Below are positions 43,158-64,000 of a stretch of 64,000 nucleotides of DNA, piece after piece. The stretch covers positions 12,917,038-12,981,037 of the forward strand of contig NC_088173.1 in NCBI RefSeq assembly GCF_028769735.1, read 5' to 3'. The notes under the pieces are model-generated. The model was given only the letters and a program-made list of their open reading frames with translations. It made no database searches and had not been told where the DNA came from. Source of the DNA: Zonotrichia leucophrys gambelii. Its lineage: Eukaryota; Chordata; Aves; Passeriformes; Passerellidae. The translations under genes and the position numbers were made by a program. Position 1 is the stretch's first letter. Every line of letters starts with the position of its first letter.

Positions 43158-43444
43158 TGTCGTCATTATATTGCAACAGTTCTATTATCATTACATAGCA
43201 AGGGTCCCATATTGCTAGAGTTGCATACCTCCTTGATGCTTCTCATAGGCAGCTCCTCTAGGCACTGACTCACCCTCATCCTCACAGCAGCCAACTGACT
43301 CCATCTCCCACCAATTCACTCTTTTATAACACGCCTCTGATTGGTTACAGGTGTGGCCTGTTAACATCAGGCCTGCTCCTAATCTTTGGTAATTGGTTCA
43401 GCTGCAACTCTTTAGGGGATAAGATTACATTCTATCCCCCTACA
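43158..43444 (-). mobile_element. Short solo ERV LTR (287 bp)
   Basis: On the minus strand it starts TGTAGGGGGATAGAATG and ends ATAATGACGACA. A CCAAT box (AACCAATCAG, about 43345-43336) is followed by a TATA box (TTATAAAAG, 43329-43321). Flanks are A-runs on both sides (43152-43157 and 43445-43449), consistent with an AAAAA target duplication but weak because they are homopolymers. Confidence 0.75.
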
Positions 43445-46400
43445 AAAAAAAAGTATTAGAAACATGAAGAATAACTGCAGAAAATTTTCTAAAATTAAGA
43501 AAAAAAGCAAAACAAAAACCCCCAATCAAATAAATAAAAACAAAACAAAACCAAAACCCATTATAATACCAAGGAAACCCCAAACTCCACTGCATAAGAC
43601 ATGAAAAAAAGTTCTTGCAGCATTCAACAATCCCCAGTAATTTTACCACATCTATACATAACGATAATGTGATTTACAACACAAAGACCACAGGAAAAAC
43701 AATCAATTTACTACTCCAGGAAATCTTTCACTATTAATATGTAGTATTGCATATCTGCTATAATTGCTCAGAGGCAAAATAATGTTGTCTCCAATTTGAA
43801 GTAGAAATGCAATTTGAATGTATTTAAATGCAGATATTTCACTTTAAAAAAGCATCTAAAAATAATTTTTCAAAGAATCCTCCATACATATAGGAAATTA
43901 CGCTGAGAATTAGAATTCACCATTCTCCTACTATGAGGAGTGCCATTTTGAATTATTTTAATTCCATACAGTTTTCTGGTTTTCAGCATCAGAGACTCAT
44001 TTTTCATTACAGCAGAATAATAATTTTTTACAGAACAAATTAAACTTACACCAGGAGCTTATACCAAATAGTTCCACTCCCCTCTGCTGGGAAAGCAGAG
44101 GAAATGGACTCACTAGGTGATCTCTCTAGATCTTCACTGCAAGGATTTTGAATTCTCCCAGCGAGAAGAAATGAGAGGCTTTATGTCTTCTTGTTCACAG
44201 CTCAGGTCAATTTCATGAAGTCAGACATTAAGCAAACTCAGACATTGGGCAAATCACCAGCAGTGGTGGGAAGCACTGCATTGCCAGTTTAATGGGAAAC
44301 TGGGTTTTCTACTTTGCAATTCTATTTAAATGATTACAGAGAAAGCTATTACAAGTTAAAATTTGAGTTCATTTGAGCAGCAAAAGAATATGTCTTTACT
44401 TTATGCTAAACTAACTGTTCTCCAGACTGTCACAGCACATATGAAGTGTTTCATCTGTACCTGAACAAGTTTGAAAATTTCTGGGATCAGAGATCTTGTT
44501 TGTACTAAAAAAATCAGGCCAGACTAATTCTGCTATTAGATACATCAACAATGGCCCTTGCCCCTTCCAAATTTCCTATATCTCTGAGTAATAATATGAG
44601 ATTTATTGACTTTCAGGACAACCAGAGACACTTGTCATTAATCAGAGTAACAACTAAAGCACAGATGTTTATCTTCTGTTCCAACATGAGCAGAGGAAGA
44701 TTTAAAGTATAAGACCAGGCTTTTCCTTAATGAGATTGAGATGGGTTTTTTGGTTGTCAGTTTTTAAAAATCACTTTTCCCCAAGGAGGTAGATTAGAAG
44801 GGAGAATAAACAAAGGTCATAAACTCCCTCTCATTTAGTGTAAGTCACCTATTGATACCTGAAAGCCCAAGCAATATAACACTTAATAACACCAATATAC
44901 TTCTATCTATGAGTCTAAAGGTCTCAATGAATTACATATCACGCTGGTGTATAAACCCACAAAAAGATCAGACATTCCCTTATGTAGTTCATCTTCAACA
45001 AAGTCATAAGGACGTCATATAGCCACCACAAATTCCTGCATTCTCCACGTATCTGGGAGATATTCCTGGTACTCACTTTTAGCCATCAGGAATTTATTAC
45101 AGATGGACTGACAAATAACACAAATTGTCATTGAAGGATATCTGCTGTAGGTAAAAATATATTGCAATAAGGTATTTTATCTGGTTAACAGCTACTCATG
45201 AAGGATGTCTGTAGTCATTGAGATCACTGGTCCTTTCCACAGGAACAGCTGAGTTTCCTTTGGCATATTGCTGTCACCTGGAAGATTTCTGAGAAACAAA
45301 ACACGGAGCTCCAGAGGTCTACAGAGCACAACTGACTGCCATTCCTCTTCTTGTTACTGCAGTACTTACAAACCAAAAAGTTGCAGCAGAAAAAACAAAC
45401 AAATAAACAAACAAAATTGAGGGAAGGAAAAAAAGAAAATAAAAACATGAATAACACATTTTTTGTGCATTTGAAAAAGCTGATGACAGGATTTTTATGA
45501 GAAGGTATTAAAGGCTGTCAGATTGACATTGCATATACTCTTTAGCCTACACAGTTTGAGTATTAGAGACAAGTATTTTGGATAGTCTCCTGATGATTCT
45601 TATTTAGAGAGTTTCAGCCTCTGTTTTCCTACTGAAGCAATTCCTTTTTTCCGTCAGCAACTCTTTTCCAGCTGTCTACATTCCTTCCCCACGAGGACAA
45701 AATCACACTTGAATGCCAAGAATCTTTCTTTTTTTTTTTTTTCCTGTTTTTTATTTTTTCCTTCTCAGTCCCTTATTGAACTCTCTAGGTTTTTGACAGC
45801 ATGTCTGAGGTTTGCTGTTATTTTAAACCAGCTGCGGATTAAACAGAGCATGAAGAGACCAAATCAGCCCCCTCCCATATCTCTTGCTCTGCTTCTGCAG
45901 TGCTGGCAAAAATCCCACATGCCTTCCCTCTCACCCTCGATCCAATTCCCCCAGCACACAGCAGGCTGTTCCTGCTGGCTCTCTGAGCAGGGATATCCTG
46001 CCCTCAGCACTCCCAGGGCATGGAACCTTTGGCACTGCGCACCCAGTGACTCCAACCCCTGTCACCAGGAGTCCGCACAAGGCAGAGGGAAGGCAGCACC
46101 TTTCCCCAGATGTGCCTGCAGCAGCAGCATTACCTCTCCTCTCCTGTTAAGTCTGGACTGTTTTCATCCCTTCTCTGAATTCTACTTTAAAAATAAACAT
46201 GCAAACAAAGTAAATCAACTCCCCAGCCTTTGAATATAGCTTTGGGGTTTCAGGTTTGTTGACTGCAGTCAGCCTAGCACTGCACACCCTGACTCCAGAC
46301 ACAGATAGGAGAACAAGCTTGTAGCACGGAATTACACTTTTTTCCCCTCAGTATTATTTACAAATAAAGCATAAAAAATTAAAGACAAAAGTAATTTTCA

Positions 46401-47650
46401 GCAGCTTGATTCTTATCTCCCAACAATTTGATGTTTAATTCCTAAGTTTCATGACCTCATTTACTTGCAGAGACACTCCTGCTGCTTACCTCCCAGTGTG
46501 GTGTAAAGCAATTATAAGTAGCACTCTGGAACATATTTTCAGCAATTATGGTAATGTAGATGATTAGGAAACAAGCTCATAAAGTTTGGGAAAGACAGTG
46601 TTGGTACTCTACTCTCCTTGCTGATGCAGGGTGAAATGTTGCTTCTTTCTTTGGGGAAGTAATTAATTTTTGATTCCTGTTTCTCACACTAGTATTAATT
46701 TCAGCCATGAAATATGTTTGATACCTAACACAAAGTAACAAAAAATTATAAAAGGAAACAAGGAGATATAAGAACAGGATAAAGCTGGTTTTTAATCACA
46801 GAGTTAAGTATTTGGAAAATAAAAATATATATTGGGAGAGGGGATACTTTTATTGATTTTCTGGATAGTCTTCAAGAGAAGTAGACCCTCATTAAGCTTC
46901 TCATCACAAAATTATCCGCATAAATTAGAATACTGTAGGTGACAGCTCATTGGGAGCAATGGGTTAAAAGTGGAAGACTGGTGGGGATTGTAAACACACT
47001 CAAGTGACCTTGCAGCTGGGAAGGCAAAATGTCTGGAGAGCAGCAACGTAGAAAAAAAAGTATTTTATGCCTTCCACTGTTTGTGTTCTGTGTGCTTCCA
47101 GAACATCTGTGTATAGATAACATGGGTGTTTGATAACTTGGTCAGGCTCGAGCTCCCTGCCTTGGTCCTGAGAAGATCACAGCCCAGTGGAGATTACAGC
47201 ACGATGGTAAACCACACTTGTGCTAACCCTTGGCAGACTGCTGGGAACAGCAGGATGGGATTTTCCAGCATGAACTGGGCTTGGTGGTGTCTCCACCCAT
47301 GTGTGTCCTTCTGCCAAGACCTCTGGGTTTGTTTACTTGGTTAGGACTGGCTATTTTTGGTTAATTCCCCAAGGATACTAGGAGAATGCAACTGCGTAGG
47401 CATTTCCATGCCTCAGCTTCCCTTCCCCCAGCCCTCCAGTAAGCTTGTAAGTGGTTCATCCGTTTTAACTACATTCAGACAAGAGAGGGGAATTTCTTTT
47501 TGCTGTGTGGCAGCCTCCTAAAACAAAAATAGTTCCCAGCTTCAAGGTCCATACATGTCCTGCAACCTCATCCACTCCTGTTTGATGCTAGCAAGAATAG
47601 AAATCTGTGGCTCAGCCATATTTTCTTCTGTCAAATCAGTGATCACAGAG
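43445..47650. other. Intergenic region 3' of KLKB1
   Basis: A/C-rich low-complexity stretches at about 43490-43560 and 45390-45450 and a T-run near 45726-45742. The 174-codon plus-strand frame at 45709-46233 starts in the T-run and has no domain features. No neighbouring gene was recognised. Confidence 0.6.
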
Positions 47651-47675
47651 TTTATTGTTAGTACTGCTTTTTATT
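47651..47675 (-). terminator. KLKB1 poly(A) signals and short 3' UTR
   Basis: Two canonical AATAAA hexamers lie on the minus strand at 47675-47670 and 47656-47651, about 150-175 nt after the stop codon. They predict a short 3' UTR ending near 47.63-47.65 kb. The cleavage site itself is inferred. Confidence 0.65.
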
Positions 47676-47825
47676 TAGTAATAGGAAAATTCATTCATTC
47701 CTGCTTTTCTGCATTTTAAAACAAGTACTTTACACTCCAGGCTAACAAAAAACACCATTGAAAAAAGCACTAATACACTTTATCCCATTTGAGGGTTGTT
47801 ATTCCACAGCAACACTTTGAGTGAG

Positions 47826-61761
<13,936 letters not shown>

Positions 61762-61762
61762 C

Positions 61763-64000
61763 CTGAAAACCACAAAATCATTCTTTAGGATATGTTCAAT
61801 AAACGGTGTGTAATTAGTTTTTTTAAGCACTGCTAAGCCTAACACTGATTTACACTTGTACTGTTTCACCATTAATTCAAAATCACATTGAAAATTACAA
61901 TTGCAGCTGTGACAGGCTGTTTTGGCATACCTTTTAACAGCAGAATATTCATTCCTGCTTAGACTGGGAACAATGTTCCACTGAAATGACATTACTAATA
62001 CTGACTCTCCAGATAGTTTAGTAAATACAGTTATCAAGCTAGCAACTTGAACACTCACTGCTTCATATGCTATAAGAATTCTAAGATTTATTTCACATGC
62101 AACAACTTAATCTGTGACATAAGTTAACCACAAAATACAATCCATGAAAACTCCGACTTGCACCGTCTTGCTGCTATGAAAACCTTTCACTGAATACCAG
62201 TGCATTATTGCAATAATGATTACATACCTGAACACATAATAAGTCTGGATGCATGCAGCAGGTTTGCACTCTACTAAAAAAAAAAAAAAATCAAAACTTT
62301 GTGTTAAATATTACTTCCTGCAATGCTAACTCATCTTTAATGTTTACTTTGAACGGGTACTGTTTTTGTCAATACTGCTACTGACCTTGGGACACATCTA
62401 TCATCCACACTGCACTGGAATTGATCCTGTATAACCACACATATGCAACATAGTCTCTCTTTTCTCCCCTATAAAATTATGATAATATTTCAAAACTCCT
62501 GGATAAATTTTCACCTCTATATCAAATTATGGAATTTTCATTGTCCCTGGATGCATTTGAATATTTATAAACAAAGTATGCTGAACTGACCAATTTTTGT
62601 GTTGCTTGACATATATTAGTATTCAAATAAAATAATTATTTTGCCTGTGTACGTGTGTGCACATTTCAATTGGTGGCACAAACAAGTTAGAACTTTTGTC
62701 CAAGAAATTAGTTTCTTCCGTTTTCACTTCTTATCTGGCCTTTCCTATTCAGATATTGGGCAGTTATTCTAGTTTGTTACTGCTCTAATAAAAACACAAG
62801 CAAAAAACAAGAAAACAAAAAACCCCAAGAAAGCAAAACCAGAAAAAACTAAACCAACAAACAAAAAAACCTCCAATCATACACTTTTGGAAAAATAAGG
62901 TATACCATTCAAATAAGCAGAAAACTAGAGCAGCTTGACCATAAATTTTACCGAGAACATGTGTGTCATTCATGCAACATGTAGTCATACCCACACTCAT
63001 CAGAAGCTTCTGTAACATTTCATTTTTATAATACATTGTCTATATTTTAGATTTTTGTCTGAGAAAGGGGCATCTTCTGCTGATGGCTGTTTCAGAAGCA
63101 ACCTACTGAGGAATAAAAGAAAAGGGAAGAAAAAAAATTTCCTTAAAGCAGTAGTTCTCAAATGTAGGCATCAGTCTTTCTAAAACCAATCATTTTAATT
63201 GCATTTGTAAGGACATTAGTTGGATTTGATGGTGAAGTTCAGAAATAAGGCAGAAATGCTGTTCAAAGAGAATCACAATGAGCATGATGACTTTGGAAAA
63301 TAAATGCATTTTCTTTCACTGGACCTGCTACTCACATGATGTACTCCCATTTGCACTTCTGTGCTGTTGCTCAAACCACCAAAGTTATTCTTCTGTACAG
63401 AGAAAAAATGTATTATGGACTCTATGATGATGAGTGAGTTATTGTCTATTATAGGACATATTTATTATAGGAAAAATTATAAAATAAATTGAGACAAATT
63501 CTCTGCTGGTATACGTACCCTGAGCCTCTCTGAAATCCAGAGATTATATGATTTAAACTAGGAGAAGAGACAGAAATTTAAAGTGCATAGAATGCCAAAA
63601 CCATCTAATGCTTCTTAGGTCATACGGGCTCAACACATAAGTTTACTGTTGGTCTTAAGTCACTCATTGCATCAATTTATCTGTCCATATTCTAAATGTT
63701 AGCTATATCAGGATCTTGCATGTAGGGTTCAGTAATTCAGATAGCAGAAATAAAAGAATAGCTCATCAAAGCATTTTTATAAATGGAAACATTTTTGATG
63801 ATCAAAGTTCAAAATTTATTTGAATAATCTACAATACAATTAAGACTTTGCTTCTGTTTGACTCTGCTTCATTCAGACTTGGTAGTTACAAAATCAAAAC
63901 CTGCTGCAACCTAAGCCAGTTCTTCAGGATGACATCTCCCTGGCAGTGCACTTGCTTGACACTGCTTTCTGCTGATTTCCACTGTGATCCATGCACAAAT
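61763..64000. other. KLKB1 5' flank; noncoding exon and promoter not resolved
   Basis: Mammalian KLKB1 and F11 begin with a noncoding exon, so one is expected here or beyond the right edge. I could not place it. Visible features are an A-run at 62277-62290 and an A/C-rich low-complexity stretch at 62790-62870. No coding similarity was seen, and CYP4V2, the usual upstream neighbour in mammals, is not visible. Confidence 0.6.

Noticed and set aside
45709..46233. 174-codon plus-strand frame 1.6 kb from the KLKB1 3' end
   Set aside because: It begins in a T-run giving poly-Phe, has no recognisable domain, and has no support as an exon.

Overview
The window looks like nuclear DNA from a bird, most likely a songbird. 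The evidence is AT-rich DNA with interspersed 3' ends of the avian CR1 LINE, several endogenous-retrovirus LTRs of kinds typical of bird genomes, and one vertebrate multi-exon gene with ordinary GT-AG introns. There are no operons and no prokaryotic signals. The passerine call rests on the look of the LTRs and is inference.

Right part (about 47.65-61.8 kb, minus strand): a complete coding region for plasma prekallikrein (KLKB1), the lineage from which mammalian coagulation factor XI (F11) was duplicated. I assembled 14 coding exons by hand. Every junction is GT-AG and the total is 1899 nt, which gives 632 residues plus a TGA stop. The order is a 19-residue signal peptide, four apple domains of two exons each, an activation site (Arg391-Ile392), and a trypsin-like protease with His435, Asp484, Ser579 and the S1-pocket Asp573. 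One exon (60268-60430) has no internal ATG and is easily missed. Two cysteine features are of the prekallikrein type rather than the factor XI type. A 5' noncoding exon and promoter are expected to the right of 61762 but could not be identified.

Left part (1-47.6 kb): no protein-coding gene could be supported. It holds four CR1 3' fragments, all on the plus strand, and LTRs at 4352-4827, 24163-25476, 41611-42940 and 43158-43444, plus a decayed LTR near 20.1 kb. It also holds a long (GGAAAA)n array and a few short tandem or inverted repeats. The longer open frames here lie inside LTRs or simple repeats, or look like chance. A further ERV remnant, with a primer-binding site and pieces of two LTR types, sits in a KLKB1 intron near 55.7-56.4 kb.

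Function: the gene predicts a liver-type secreted zymogen of the contact (kallikrein-kinin) system. Birds are known to lack a separate factor XI gene and factor XII, so how this zymogen is activated is the main biological question here. I found no previously undescribed multi-gene system.
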